Assembly (NCBI GenBank): GCA_964561605.1
Contig: CAZLQD010000020.1
Span: 24,971-88,970 of the forward strand
Length of the DNA: 64,000 bases
Direction: 5' to 3'
DNA from: JALUZX01 sp964561605
Lineage (GTDB): Bacteria; Planctomycetota; UBA1135; JALUZX01
Below are positions 9,538-18,425 of the stretch, one piece after another. A program made the translations under genes and the position numbers. Below the pieces are notes generated by a model, which did no database searches, was not told where the DNA came from, and saw only the letters and a program-made list of their open reading frames with translations. How positions within the stretch are numbered: the first letter of the stretch is position 1; every line of letters begins with the position of its first letter.

Positions 9538-10485
9538 TCAGGCGGTGGGGGTGGTTTCGAGGCCGCACTTGCGGCGGAGTTTGGTCCACTCTTCGTCCAC
9601 CCAGGCCTGGAGTTTCTCCAGGAGTTCTTTGTTCTCTTCCTTGAAGAGGTGCTTGTAACGGCCCTGGGGCTTGAGCCAGTCCGCCAAGGGCAAGGGGTTC
9701 TTGGGCTCGTAGTTGAGCTTGTACTGGCCGTTCTCCACTTCGTAGAGGGCCCAGAACCGACACTCCACGGCGATCCTGGCCAGATCCATGCCGATCTCCG
9801 TGGGGAAGTGCCACCCTACGGGGCAGGGCATGAGGATGTTGAGGAAGGCCGGGCCGTCCACGGCCAGGGCCTTGCGCACCTTGTTGGCCAGGTCCCGCCA
9901 GTGGTAGGGCGTGCTCTGGGCGACGTAGGGGATGTTGTGGGCCACCATGATGGAGGTGAGATCCTTCCGGTTCTGCTCCTTGCCCTTCTTGACCGACCCA
10001 ACGGGCGTGGTCGAGGTCTGGGCGGCGAAGGGCGTAGCGCCGGAACGCTGGATCCCGGTGTTCATGTAGGCCTCGTTGTCGTAGCAGACGTAGACCATGT
10101 TGTGGCCCCGCTCCATGGCCCCCGAAAGAGCCTGGAGGCCGATGTCGTAGGTGCCGCCGTCGCCGCCGAAGGCGATGAAGTGGACCTTCTTGTCCTTGGG
10201 ATAGTCGCCCCGCTTCTGGAGGGCCCTGTAGGCCGTCTCCACGCCGGAGATCACCGAGGCGGCGTTTTCGAAGGCCACGTGGATGTAGGGATTCTTCCAC
10301 GAGGTATAGGGAAAGATGGTGGTCACCACTTCCATGCATCCCGTGGCGAAACTCACCACCGTGTCTTCCCCGGCGTTGAGCATGACCTGGCGCAGGATGT
10401 TGGCGCCCGTGCAACCTCCGCAAGCCCGATGCCCGGGAGCGAGGAGATCCTTCTTTCCTGCAAGTTCCTGAAGATTGATCGCCAT
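9538..10485 (-). CDS. porB: Pyruvate:ferredoxin oxidoreductase, beta subunit
   Basis: 315 residues. GGAGG lies six bases before the ATG. The beta subunit binds thiamine diphosphate and a 4Fe-4S cluster, and catalyses CoA-dependent decarboxylation of pyruvate to acetyl-CoA with ferredoxin reduction. Visible marks are the RACGGCTG cysteine pair, a third cysteine in FATGCMEV and the ThDP/Mg motif GGDGGTYDIG...NEAYMNTG. Length and order match the small archaeal/Thermotoga-type enzyme rather than the single-chain NifJ form. It is the last gene of porGDAB, 16 bases after porA. Confidence 0.93.
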   Translation of the reverse strand: MAINLQELAGKKDLLAPGHRACGGCTGANILRQVMLNAGEDTVVSFATGCMEVVTTIFPYTSWKNPYIHVAFENAASVISGVETAYRALQKRGDYPKDKKVHFIAFGGDGGTYDIGLQALSGAMERGHNMVYVCYDNEAYMNTGIQRSGATPFAAQTSTTPVGSVKKGKEQNRKDLTSIMVAHNIPYVAQSTPYHWRDLANKVRKALAVDGPAFLNILMPCPVGWHFPTEIGMDLARIAVECRFWALYEVENGQYKLNYEPKNPLPLADWLKPQGRYKHLFKEENKELLEKLQAWVDEEWTKLRRKCGLETTPTA

Positions 10486-10501
10486 CTCTATCCTCCTCTC
10501 C

Positions 10502-11686
10502 TCAGAGTCTCACGCCGAGGAGGTTTACGGTCTTTTCCAGCTTCTCGCCCTTGGCGACCCGATCCAGGGCCCCGAAGACGGTACCGATCTGGTCCAGGTC
10601 GCAGTCCCTGCCGCCCAGGCCGTAGATCCAGTTGTAGACCGGTGGGGCTCCCTCCACACCGTAGAGGGCCGAACGGATCTCGTTGAACACGGGACCGCCG
10701 AACCCGCCGAAGGAGGCGCACCGGTCCATGACGCCCACGGCTTTCTTGCCCTCGAGTGCCTCCACCAGGCGATCCTTGGGGAAGGGACGGAACAGGCGGA
10801 GCTTCAGTAGCCCGGCCTTGATGCCGTCATTGCGCATCTGGTCCACCACGTCCTTCGCGGTCCCGGCCGTGGACCCCAGGACCACGACGGCGACCTCGGC
10901 GTCGTCCAGCTTGTACCCCTCGTAGACGTCGTATTCCCGCCCCGAAAGAGCACCGTATTCCTTGAAGACCGCGTCGATCACGGGGAGGGCCTTCTCGTGG
11001 GCCTCGATCTCGCCGATCTTGTGCTCGAAGTAGTAGTCCGTGAGATCCAGGGGCCCCACGGTGTAAGGCTTGTCCGTGTCGATCAGCCTCCGCTGGGGCT
11101 TGAAGGGTCCGACGAACTTCCAAGCCTCTTCGTCGGGAAGGGTGTAGATCGACTCCGCCGTGTGGCTGATGATGAACCCGTCGTAGCAGACCATCACGGG
11201 AAGCTGCACGTCGGGGTGCTCGCCGATCCTGAAGGCCATCAGGGCCGAATCGTAGGCTTCCTGGGCGTCCTCGCAGTAGATCTGGATCCACCCGGAATCC
11301 CGGCCCCCCATGGAGTCGGAATGGTCGTTGTGGATGTTGATGTTCCCCGAGAGGGCCCGGTTCACCAGGGCCATCACGATGGGAAGGCGCAGGGAAGCGG
11401 CCACGTAGACGATCTCCCACATGAGGGCGAACCCGGCGGAAGAGGTGGCCGTGATGGTCCTAGCCCCGGCCGATTCGGCCCCCACGGCGGCGGACATGGC
11501 GGAGTGTTCGCTCTCCACCAGGATCATCTCCGTATCCACTTCGCCGTTGGCAACGAACTCGGCGAACTTGTGCATCATCTCCGTCTGGGGAGTGATGGGG
11601 AAGGCCGAGGCCACGTGGGGCCGGGCCTGCTTGAAGGCGGTGGCCACCGCCTCGTTCCCCGTCAGCGCGACAAACTGCTGCTCCAT
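10502..11686 (-). CDS. porA: Pyruvate:ferredoxin oxidoreductase, alpha subunit
   Basis: 394 residues. An AAAGGAG sequence lies nine bases before the ATG. The alpha subunit supplies the pyrimidine-binding half of the ThDP site and domains I-II of the enzyme. It opens with LTGNEAVATAFKQARP and AFPITPQTEMM, and carries ESEHSAMSAAVGAESAGART, all typical of PorA. A 2-oxoglutarate or 2-oxoisovalerate specificity cannot be excluded from sequence alone. The pyruvate assignment rests on overall fit. It is translated just before porB and 40 bases after porD. Confidence 0.92.
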   Translation of the reverse strand: MEQQFVALTGNEAVATAFKQARPHVASAFPITPQTEMMHKFAEFVANGEVDTEMILVESEHSAMSAAVGAESAGARTITATSSAGFALMWEIVYVAASLRLPIVMALVNRALSGNINIHNDHSDSMGGRDSGWIQIYCEDAQEAYDSALMAFRIGEHPDVQLPVMVCYDGFIISHTAESIYTLPDEEAWKFVGPFKPQRRLIDTDKPYTVGPLDLTDYYFEHKIGEIEAHEKALPVIDAVFKEYGALSGREYDVYEGYKLDDAEVAVVVLGSTAGTAKDVVDQMRNDGIKAGLLKLRLFRPFPKDRLVEALEGKKAVGVMDRCASFGGFGGPVFNEIRSALYGVEGAPPVYNWIYGLGGRDCDLDQIGTVFGALDRVAKGEKLEKTVNLLGVRL

Positions 11687-11726
11687 CTCAAGACGCTCCT
11701 TTCGGGCTTGTTCCGGAGGAGAGGAT

Positions 11727-12035
11727 TTATTTCTCCTCGCGCTCCATCACCAGCGCCTTGTTCCCCTTCTTGCCCGGGCAGTGGAAGGCGCAGATCCCAC
11801 AACCCTTGCAGTGGTCATACTGGATGCCGTCCATCCGCCACCTGCCCGACTCGTCCTGGACGATCCGGATCGAGCTGTCGGGACAGTAGATCCAGCAGAA
11901 GAGGCAGTGGATGCAATTCTCCTTGTTCCAGACCGGGCGCTGCTCGCGCCAGTCGCCCGTCTTGAAATCCTGGCTGTTCCCGGGCTCGGTGATGATCCCG
12001 CCCGGCGCCAGCTCGTGGGCTTTCTTGAGCGTCAT
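11727..12035 (-). CDS. porD: Pyruvate:ferredoxin oxidoreductase, delta subunit (2x4Fe-4S ferredoxin)
   Basis: 102 residues. Two ferredoxin-type clusters are visible: CIHCLFCWIYCPD and CKGCGICAFHCPG, each CxxCxxCxxxC, with the fourth cysteine supplied across the pair. The subunit carries electrons from the catalytic cluster of PorB to external ferredoxin. Its ATG overlaps the porG stop by four bases (ATGA), so the two are translationally coupled. Size is normal for the family. Confidence 0.93.
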   Translation of the reverse strand: MTLKKAHELAPGGIITEPGNSQDFKTGDWREQRPVWNKENCIHCLFCWIYCPDSSIRIVQDESGRWRMDGIQYDHCKGCGICAFHCPGKKGNKALVMEREEK

Positions 12036-12613
12036 ACCGTCTTCAACTCCTCGTAGGCGCGTTTCACGGCGCGCAGGTTCCCTTCGATCACTTTCTGGCT
12101 GAACTTCTTTCCGAACTTGTGCTCCAGGACCCGGGCCACAGTATCCATGTCCAGGATTCCCGAGGCCTTGATCAGGGCTCCCACCATGGGGGTGTTGGGG
12201 ATGGGCCTGCCGAACTCGTCCATGGCGATCCCCGTGGCGTCCACGGCCCCGAAGAGGGCACCCTCCACGCCGAGCTCCTTCTTGATCTCCTCGGGGGAGA
12301 GGGTGGTGTTCACCAGGAAGATCGTCTCCTTGGTGGTTCCCTGGGTCACTCCCGCCGAAGGGGAATCCAGGAGGGTCGGATCCAGGACGATCACGATGTC
12401 CGGGTTGGCGATGCTGCAGTGCCTCCTGATGGGCTTCTCCGAGATCCGGGTGTAGCCCCGCACCGGGGCGCCCCGCCTCTCGGGCCCATATTCAGGAAAG
12501 CCCTGGCTGTGTTTGCCCGCCGCCATCACCGCTTCGGCCAGGAAGGTCGCCGCCGTCTTGGCGCCCTGGCCCCCGCGGCCGTGCCAGCGGATCTCCAAAG
12601 TATCCTTGGCCAT
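12032..12613 (-). CDS. porG: Pyruvate:ferredoxin oxidoreductase, gamma subunit
   Basis: 193 residues from the ATG at 12613, chosen over the upstream in-frame ATG because GGAGG sits four bases before it. The gamma subunit (domain III equivalent) helps bind CoA. The start IRWHGRGGQGAKTAATFLAE and the segment FPEYGPERRGAPV are diagnostic. It is the first gene of the operon porG-porD-porA-porB. The 130 bases upstream, toward hpnE, are the likely promoter region, but I could not pick a convincing -35/-10 pair. Confidence 0.92.
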   Translation of the reverse strand: MAKDTLEIRWHGRGGQGAKTAATFLAEAVMAAGKHSQGFPEYGPERRGAPVRGYTRISEKPIRRHCSIANPDIVIVLDPTLLDSPSAGVTQGTTKETIFLVNTTLSPEEIKKELGVEGALFGAVDATGIAMDEFGRPIPNTPMVGALIKASGILDMDTVARVLEHKFGKKFSQKVIEGNLRAVKRAYEELKTV

Positions 12614-12743
12614 GGTTCCTCCATCCAAGCTCGATTTCATTCACCACCTCGCCACTCGTCCCAGGTCCACCCTGGGGACGGACCCTCACCCAGGGGCATG
12701 CGGGTCCCACCCAACAACGCACCCCGGTTCCGGGCCTTTCCTT

Positions 12744-14093
12744 CTATCTCCTCCTTTCCCCCGTCTCTTTCATTTCCTTCCCGAATCTCTCCAGGAAGGC
12801 CCCACCCGCCGCCCTGCCCGAGCGTGCGGCACTCTCCAATGTGGCGGGAAGGCCCGTGTCGATCCAGTCTCCACCCAAAAAAAGTCCCCCATCCCCCACG
12901 ACCACCCCAGGCCTTAGGCTCTCCACGCCCAGAGGCTGATGGAGCACAGCCTTCTCCCAGACCAGCCGGAGGGTCCTCCCCTCCCCCCTCCCCCCTCCGG
13001 GAATTCCAAGACCCGGCGGAATTCCCTCCCCTCTCACTCCTTTCCCGTCCTTCCCAGCGCCCTCCCCAGCCGGCGTGGCCAGGAAGGCCGCCACTCCTCC
13101 CGGGCAGGAGACCAGGAAATCGAAGGCTCCTCCCGGAGGCAGGCCCAGCACGCCGCCCGGCACCTTCTCCACCGCCTCCAGGGCCGGCCCTCCCCGGACA
13201 TAGAAGATCTCCATGGAGGAAGGACGCAGATCCTCCCATCCCGGCGGGAGGATCCCCCCGGGCAAAAGGCCTCGGATCCTCCAGGGGGGAAGACACAAAA
13301 GGAGGCCCTTTCCCTGGAACTTCCCCCTGCTGGTCCGGGCGGCGAAGAACCTCCCTTCCCGGAACTCCACCCCTTCCAGCCGGGTCTCCAGGCGGACATC
13401 CACGCCCAAAGACCTGAGGCGCTCCAGGGCGGGCCCGCCCAGGATCCGGCTCCAGGGCCGCTCGGGCACCCACAAGGCACTGTTGGAAGGGGGCCCGTGA
13501 AAGGTCTCCCTCAAAGCCGCCGCGAAAGATGCCAGGGAGGCTACCCCTTCCCGGGTATTCAAGACGGCCCGGCACAAAGGCGCCAGGAGGTACCGGGCCG
13601 GCCCGCCTTGGAGTCCTTCCCGGTCCAGCCAGGCCCCTACCGTTCCCCCGGCCGGTTCCTTCCTGCCGAGGAGCCTCCCCAGTGCCAGGGCAGTCCGGAT
13701 CCGCTCCCGGAATGAAAGAACCTTGTAAGTCAGGAGGCCGGCCAGGAGAGAAAAGGGGGAAGGCAAGGAGGCCCGAGCCTTCAACCGGTAGATCCTGCCG
13801 CCCGGGCCGAGAAATGAGAGGTCCAAGGCGGGGGCGTGCAGGAAGGCCCCTTCCGTGCCCAACTCCCCCAACAAGGCACGAAACTCCCGGTAGGCTCCCA
13901 CCAGCATATGGGGGCCGTTGTCCACCTCCACTCCGCCCAGGCCCGATGCGCGAAAAGAATACGTCCTCCCCCCCAACCGGGAGGAGGCCTCCAGGAGGAC
14001 CACCTTCCAGCCCCCACGGACCAGGGTTAAGGCCGCGGCGATCCCGGCCGTCCCGCCGCCCGCCACCAGGACCCGGCCGGGATCCTCCCTCAT
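12744..14093 (-). CDS. hpnE: Hydroxysqualene dehydroxylase (squalene-associated FAD-dependent desaturase)
   Basis: 449 residues. HpnE reduces hydroxysqualene to squalene using FAD. The N-terminal dinucleotide-binding loop VAGGGTAGIAAAL and the LEASSRLGGRTYS segment are those of the amine oxidase/phytoene desaturase superfamily. A VVVGDGGLFLGGDWIDTG segment near the C-terminus is the second FAD contact. The ATG overlaps the hpnD stop by four bases, and the order hpnC-hpnD-hpnE is the usual one. A phytoene-desaturase role is possible from the fold alone, but the neighbours make HpnE more likely. Confidence 0.85.
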   Translation of the reverse strand: MREDPGRVLVAGGGTAGIAAALTLVRGGWKVVLLEASSRLGGRTYSFRASGLGGVEVDNGPHMLVGAYREFRALLGELGTEGAFLHAPALDLSFLGPGGRIYRLKARASLPSPFSLLAGLLTYKVLSFRERIRTALALGRLLGRKEPAGGTVGAWLDREGLQGGPARYLLAPLCRAVLNTREGVASLASFAAALRETFHGPPSNSALWVPERPWSRILGGPALERLRSLGVDVRLETRLEGVEFREGRFFAARTSRGKFQGKGLLLCLPPWRIRGLLPGGILPPGWEDLRPSSMEIFYVRGGPALEAVEKVPGGVLGLPPGGAFDFLVSCPGGVAAFLATPAGEGAGKDGKGVRGEGIPPGLGIPGGGRGEGRTLRLVWEKAVLHQPLGVESLRPGVVVGDGGLFLGGDWIDTGLPATLESAARSGRAAGGAFLERFGKEMKETGERRR

Positions 14094-14986
14094 CCTCCGC
14101 CCCTCCCTTCCCGGCGGGGCCCGCCCGCCCCGACCAGGGTGCGGATCCAGGTCCCGGCGGCGATCCTCAGCTTCGCCCCCCGCCCCAGGTGAATCCGGAC
14201 GTCCGGAAGAGAAGCCCCCGCCCGCCCGATCCGGTCCAGGAGAACCCGATACACGGCCTTCATGATCTCCCCGGGAAGGAGCTTCCGCCGCTCCTCCCGG
14301 GGAAGGAGCTCGTCGCTCCTGCGGTAGAACTCCCCCGCCCGGTCCACTTCGAAGCGAAACAGCCCCTCGAGGGCCCTACGCTCTTCTTCTCCCCTGGCCC
14401 GGCCTGGTTCCAGGAGCCTCCTCTCCACGCCGAACCTCTCCAGGTCCTCCAGGGGAAGGTAGATCCGCCCCCTCCTGAAGTCCTCCCCGACGTCCCGGAG
14501 AATATTGGTGAGTTGCAAAGCGATCCCCGTGGCGTCGGCGTAGGCCGGAGCCCGGGGAGAGACCACCCCGAAGACGGCGATGCACATCCGGCCCACGGCG
14601 GAGGCCACCTTCCGGCAATAGACCTCCAATTCCCGGAAAGTCCTGTATTCCCGGCGGACCAGGTCCATCCTGCACCCCTGGATCACCTCTTCCAGGTCTT
14701 CCCTCCGAACGCCGAACTCCACCGCCTCCAGGAGGGCCTTCCCGATGGGCGTCTCGGGCCTTCCCTGGAAGACCCGGTCCACCTCGGCCTGGAATTTCTC
14801 CAAGGCGGCCCCCTTGTCGCCCTCGCCCTCCTCCCCGGCGTCGGCCACGTCGTCCACGGCGCGGCAAAAGGCGTAGACTCCTTCCAGGGCCCGGCGCCTC
14901 TCCCGGGAAAGGAAGAGGAAGGCCGGAAGGAAGGAAGATCCGCTCCTGCGGGTGACCCGCCGCGGGTCCAGTTCGGGCTCAGCCAT
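14090..14986 (-). CDS. hpnD: Presqualene diphosphate synthase
   Basis: 298 residues of the squalene/phytoene synthase family. HpnD joins two farnesyl diphosphates into presqualene diphosphate. Both aspartate-rich motifs are present: the first as AVDDVADAGEE and the second as TNILRDVGEDFRRGRIYLP. CRKVASAVGRMC matches the HpnD helix between them. It overlaps hpnC by eight bases and hpnE by four, so the three form one tight operon. The enzyme is cytosolic and peripheral to the membrane. Confidence 0.86.
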   Translation of the reverse strand: MAEPELDPRRVTRRSGSSFLPAFLFLSRERRRALEGVYAFCRAVDDVADAGEEGEGDKGAALEKFQAEVDRVFQGRPETPIGKALLEAVEFGVRREDLEEVIQGCRMDLVRREYRTFRELEVYCRKVASAVGRMCIAVFGVVSPRAPAYADATGIALQLTNILRDVGEDFRRGRIYLPLEDLERFGVERRLLEPGRARGEEERRALEGLFRFEVDRAGEFYRRSDELLPREERRKLLPGEIMKAVYRVLLDRIGRAGASLPDVRIHLGRGAKLRIAAGTWIRTLVGAGGPRREGRGGG

Positions 14987-15896
14987 GGGAATCCCCTCCC
15001 CTGAGCGAAGCGGGCGGCCTGGAAAGGAGCATCCCCAAGACCAGGTGCCCGGCCCGCACCCTCCCGGGAAGCCTGAGGCGCTCCGGCCTGGAGAGCACGT
15101 CGAACCCGGCGGCCTCCACCCTCTCCAGGACGGCCGCCCCGCCCCGGAGGATCGCCCGGACCTCCCAGGCGAGCCGCCCTGAAAGCAACTCCGTCAACTT
15201 CCACCCCCGCCGGAACATCCCCCTGGTCCAATCGGTCATCGCCCGGAGAGTCTCCCGGAAAGGCTCCGTGGCCCGGCCCTCCCGGAGGACCCCCTCGTCC
15301 CAGCCCTTCCACTCCTCCCTGGGAAGATAGATCCGGTCCCTCTCCTCGAAGTCGGACCGCACGTCCTGGAGGAAGTTGGCGATCTGGAGCCCCGTGCAGA
15401 CCTGGTCCGAAAGTTCGTCCCCTTCCTCGGAGCGCACCCCGTGGACCCGCAGGACGAGCCTCCCCACGGGGTCGGCCGATCGGCGGCAATAGTCCAGGAC
15501 CTCCTCCCGGGTTTCGTACCGCCTCTTCCAGGTGTCCTGCTGGAAGGCCGACACCAGGTCCAGGAACAAGGACACCTCCAACCCCTTGGCCCGGACCGTC
15601 TCGGCCAGGGCCTCAAGCATGGGGTGGGCGGGCCTCCCCTCCAGGGCTCCCAGGAAGTCTTCCTTCAATGCCTCCAGGGCCCGGAACCCTTCTTCTCCTC
15701 CCGGCTCTTCGTCGGCCAGGTCGTCGGCCGTCCTGGCGAAGGCGTAGATCCTCCTCAGGTGGAGCCTGGCCTCCCGGCCCAGCAACCAGGAGCCCACGGG
15801 AAAGTTCTCGTAGTGCCTGGCCGCCAGGTTCCGCCAGTCCGCCTGGAGAGAGACTCTCTCCCCCGGGACGCGCGCTCCGGAAAAGGAAACCACCAT
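14979..15896 (-). CDS. hpnC: Hydroxysqualene synthase
   Basis: 305 residues, a second squalene/phytoene synthase paralog. HpnC converts presqualene diphosphate to hydroxysqualene. The ENFPVGSWLL start is characteristic of HpnC. The first acidic motif is ARTADDLADE and the second is IANFLQDVRSDFEERDRIYLP, where Gln-Asp fits the HpnC variant. It is the first gene of the operon. The short gap to the divergent gene at 15999 must hold promoters for both directions. No squalene-hopene cyclase gene is in the window. Confidence 0.86.
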   Translation of the reverse strand: MVVSFSGARVPGERVSLQADWRNLAARHYENFPVGSWLLGREARLHLRRIYAFARTADDLADEEPGGEEGFRALEALKEDFLGALEGRPAHPMLEALAETVRAKGLEVSLFLDLVSAFQQDTWKRRYETREEVLDYCRRSADPVGRLVLRVHGVRSEEGDELSDQVCTGLQIANFLQDVRSDFEERDRIYLPREEWKGWDEGVLREGRATEPFRETLRAMTDWTRGMFRRGWKLTELLSGRLAWEVRAILRGGAAVLERVEAAGFDVLSRPERLRLPGRVRAGHLVLGMLLSRPPASLRGGDSHG

Positions 15897-15998
15897 GTCC
15901 GCGATTCTACCTTCCCGCCCCCCGGGAAAGAGAGGGTGACCCTCGGAACCGAGGGGGGACGAATGGGGAGGAGGAAGATCCGCAAGGAGGCGCTACCC

Positions 15999-16430
15999 AT
16001 GGAATTTGACTTCACGAAAGTCGACGAGGCCAAGGACCTCCCCCTCGTCCCGCCGGGAGTCTATCTCCTGAAGGTGAAGCAGGTCCGGGCCCGGAAGACC
16101 CTGGAAGGGGACGAGATGTGGAGGCTTCAGCTCGTAGTGGAAGAAGGCCCCTACGAGGGCAGGACCGCCGCCTGGGACAACCTGGTCTGGAGCCCCAGGA
16201 GCATCGGCAGGGTGAAACGGGTTCTCCGGCTCATGGGATTTCCCGTGGAAGGGAGACTCCGGATCGAGCCGGAGGACCTGGTGGGAAAGGTGGTCCGGGC
16301 CCGGGTCGTCCAGGACACCTACAAGGATCCCACCGACGGAAGGCCCCTGGTGAGGAACAGGGTTCCTTTCGGGGGATACCTGGAGAACGACGCCGGGGAA
16401 GAGGCGGACCGGGAGGATCTTCCCTTCTGA
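15999..16430 (+). CDS. DUF669-like protein
   Basis: 143 residues. AAGGAGG at 15984-15990 sets the ATG; an in-frame ATG at 15963 has no such site. The protein opens MEFDFTKVDEAKDLPLVPPG, continues YLLKVKQ and YEGRTAAWDNLVWSPRS, and ends with an acidic tail. That matches the pattern of DUF669 proteins, which are common in phages near recombination genes and also occur in planctomycete chromosomes. No phage gene is next to it here. The function is unknown. An OB-like single-strand DNA-binding fold has been suggested for related proteins, but I cannot show it. Confidence 0.5.
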   Translation: MEFDFTKVDEAKDLPLVPPGVYLLKVKQVRARKTLEGDEMWRLQLVVEEGPYEGRTAAWDNLVWSPRSIGRVKRVLRLMGFPVEGRLRIEPEDLVGKVVRARVVQDTYKDPTDGRPLVRNRVPFGGYLENDAGEEADREDLPF

Positions 16431-16604
16431 TTCCATCCTTCCCCGCCCGAATTCCTCCTGCCTTCCCCGGGCCGGAGGGGCTGAGCAGGCCTCGCCCTCC
16501 CCCCTCGGGTCGGAGGGTCCCCGGACCTTCCCTTCCTGGCCCCGGCAGGGGCCCGGTGGGATAATGCCCCCCTTTCCAGGCGAAGGAACGGAGAAGATTC
16601 GGCC

Positions 16605-18425
16605 ATGGCAAGAACCACCAGGCGGCCCCGGTGCCCCGAGTGCGGAAGGCTCCTCCCCAGGGGCGAAGAAGAAGGACCCTGCCCCTCCTGCGGGTGGGAG
16701 GAAGAGGACCTGGAAGAGACCCCCCCGGCCCGGACCGGGAGGAGGGCCCGCCGGGGAGGAGGATCCTCCCGCCGGTCCCGCGCCAAGTCCTCCCCATCGC
16801 CGGTCCTCCTGGGCCTGGGCATCGGGGGAGGGGCCGCCCTTGCCCTGATCCTCCTGCTGGCCCTAACGGGGAAAGGGAAGAAACAGGCCCCCGCCGCCCC
16901 GAAAGACCGGCCGGCCCGCCGGGCCCCGGTTCGGGCCGATTCGGCCCGGGCCAAGGCCGAGGAAAAAAAGAAGGAGCCCTCCTGGGAGGAAAGGCTCCAA
17001 TGGTTCCAGGCCGCCCTCCAGAGAGTCCGCAGGCTGAACCCGGGCCTGAAGGAAAAGATCAAGACCTTCGCCTCCGAGGCCTCCCGCAGGGGCAACAAGA
17101 AAGAGGCCCGCAAACTCCTGGACCGGTGGGTGGAGCTGGATCCCTCCGACGAGGAAGGCCACAGGCTCAGGGGCGACGTCCTCTACAAAGGCCCCTTCCG
17201 CCGGAAGCTCCCCGACGGGACCTGGGCCTGGCCCTACGACGCCAAGTCGGGCCGGCGCGTGAAGATCTGGCTCACCCCGGAAGAAGACCGGGCCATGAAG
17301 GCCGACCCCCTCTACAACGCCGCCCTCCAGGCCGTAGAAACGGCCAAGCGTATCGATGGCGCCCAGGAAGGCAGGAAGAAATACTGGACCTGGTGCTTCT
17401 TCGACGACGACGTCGCACCCAGGCCTTTCATCGTCTTCTCCCAGAGCAAGACCCCCGGCTTCGCCAAGGACAGGGCCCGGGCCGTGGTCCGCGTGCTCTC
17501 ATACCTCAGAACCTCCATGCTCGCCGACTACTACGAGCCCATGCACAAGATCCACGGCAAGAAGGAGTTCCTTACTCCGATATTCGTCTTCGGCGGCGGA
17601 AAGGTCTACAACGAGTTCCGCAAGCGCTCGGCGGTGAAAGGTTTTCCCGACCCCATGATGGCGGCTGGTTTCTTCACCTTCGACCCCTCCTTCAAGCCCG
17701 TGGGTTGGCTCTTCGTCTGGTCCGAAAATCCCGAGTCGGAGTTCTTCAAAGACGTAATCTCCCACGAAGGCACCCACCTGCTCCAGTATCAATACGGCCG
17801 GCACACCTCGGCCTTCGTCCGCTCCGACGGCACCACGACCTGGTTCCAGGAAGGGCTGGCCGAATACTGGGGAGGACACAAGATGGTGACGGTCGACGGG
17901 ATGAAGATCTTCCTCCCGGGAAGGATCCAGGAGAACCGCCTGGCCGCCCTGTGGCGCCACCTCCCGACCCTTCCCGACGCCATCCCGGACAAGGATCCCC
18001 GCTTCCTCCCTCTCAGGCGGCTCCTCAGGATGAGCTACATGGACTACAACCAGACCTACAACGTCCCGGCCTCCGCCGGCGACCCTACGGCCCGGGAGAT
18101 GGTCTCGGTGGTCTACGCCGAAGGGTGGGCCTTCGTCCACTTCCTCTTCCACTACAAGAACGGAAAATACCGGAAGGCCTTGTTGCGCTACATGGAGACC
18201 GAGCTGAAGGTGGACTTCAAGTGGCGCGTCCTCGAGCGCGGACTCGGCGTCCACGGAAAGGCCGGCTGGATGAAGATCACCGCCGAGTTCCTGGACTACG
18301 TCAGGACCGTGCTGTGGAAGATCTACAAAGATCCGAAGACGGGGGGCTTCGGGCCCTGGGCCGAGGCCGAGGCGAAACGCCTGAAGGAGGCCATCGAAAG
18401 AGCCGGGAAGAAGGGGGGCCTGTGA
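16605..18425 (+). CDS. Membrane-anchored zinc peptidase (DUF1570-like) with N-terminal zinc ribbon
   Basis: 606 residues. The N-terminus holds a CPEC...CPSC zinc ribbon (residues about 9-28), then a charged stretch and one membrane segment (LLGLGIGGGAALALILLLAL, about 66-87). The large outer domain contains His387-Glu388-x-x-His391 (HEGTH) and WFQEGLAEYWGG with Glu416. That is the HExxH-plus-downstream-Glu arrangement of gluzincin-type peptidases and matches the DUF1570 group common in planctomycetes. The substrate is unknown. The stop overlaps the next gene by four bases (GTGA), so the two proteins are probably made together. Confidence 0.68.
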   Translation: MARTTRRPRCPECGRLLPRGEEEGPCPSCGWEEEDLEETPPARTGRRARRGGGSSRRSRAKSSPSPVLLGLGIGGGAALALILLLALTGKGKKQAPAAPKDRPARRAPVRADSARAKAEEKKKEPSWEERLQWFQAALQRVRRLNPGLKEKIKTFASEASRRGNKKEARKLLDRWVELDPSDEEGHRLRGDVLYKGPFRRKLPDGTWAWPYDAKSGRRVKIWLTPEEDRAMKADPLYNAALQAVETAKRIDGAQEGRKKYWTWCFFDDDVAPRPFIVFSQSKTPGFAKDRARAVVRVLSYLRTSMLADYYEPMHKIHGKKEFLTPIFVFGGGKVYNEFRKRSAVKGFPDPMMAAGFFTFDPSFKPVGWLFVWSENPESEFFKDVISHEGTHLLQYQYGRHTSAFVRSDGTTTWFQEGLAEYWGGHKMVTVDGMKIFLPGRIQENRLAALWRHLPTLPDAIPDKDPRFLPLRRLLRMSYMDYNQTYNVPASAGDPTAREMVSVVYAEGWAFVHFLFHYKNGKYRKALLRYMETELKVDFKWRVLERGLGVHGKAGWMKITAEFLDYVRTVLWKIYKDPKTGGFGPWAEAEAKRLKEAIERAGKKGGL

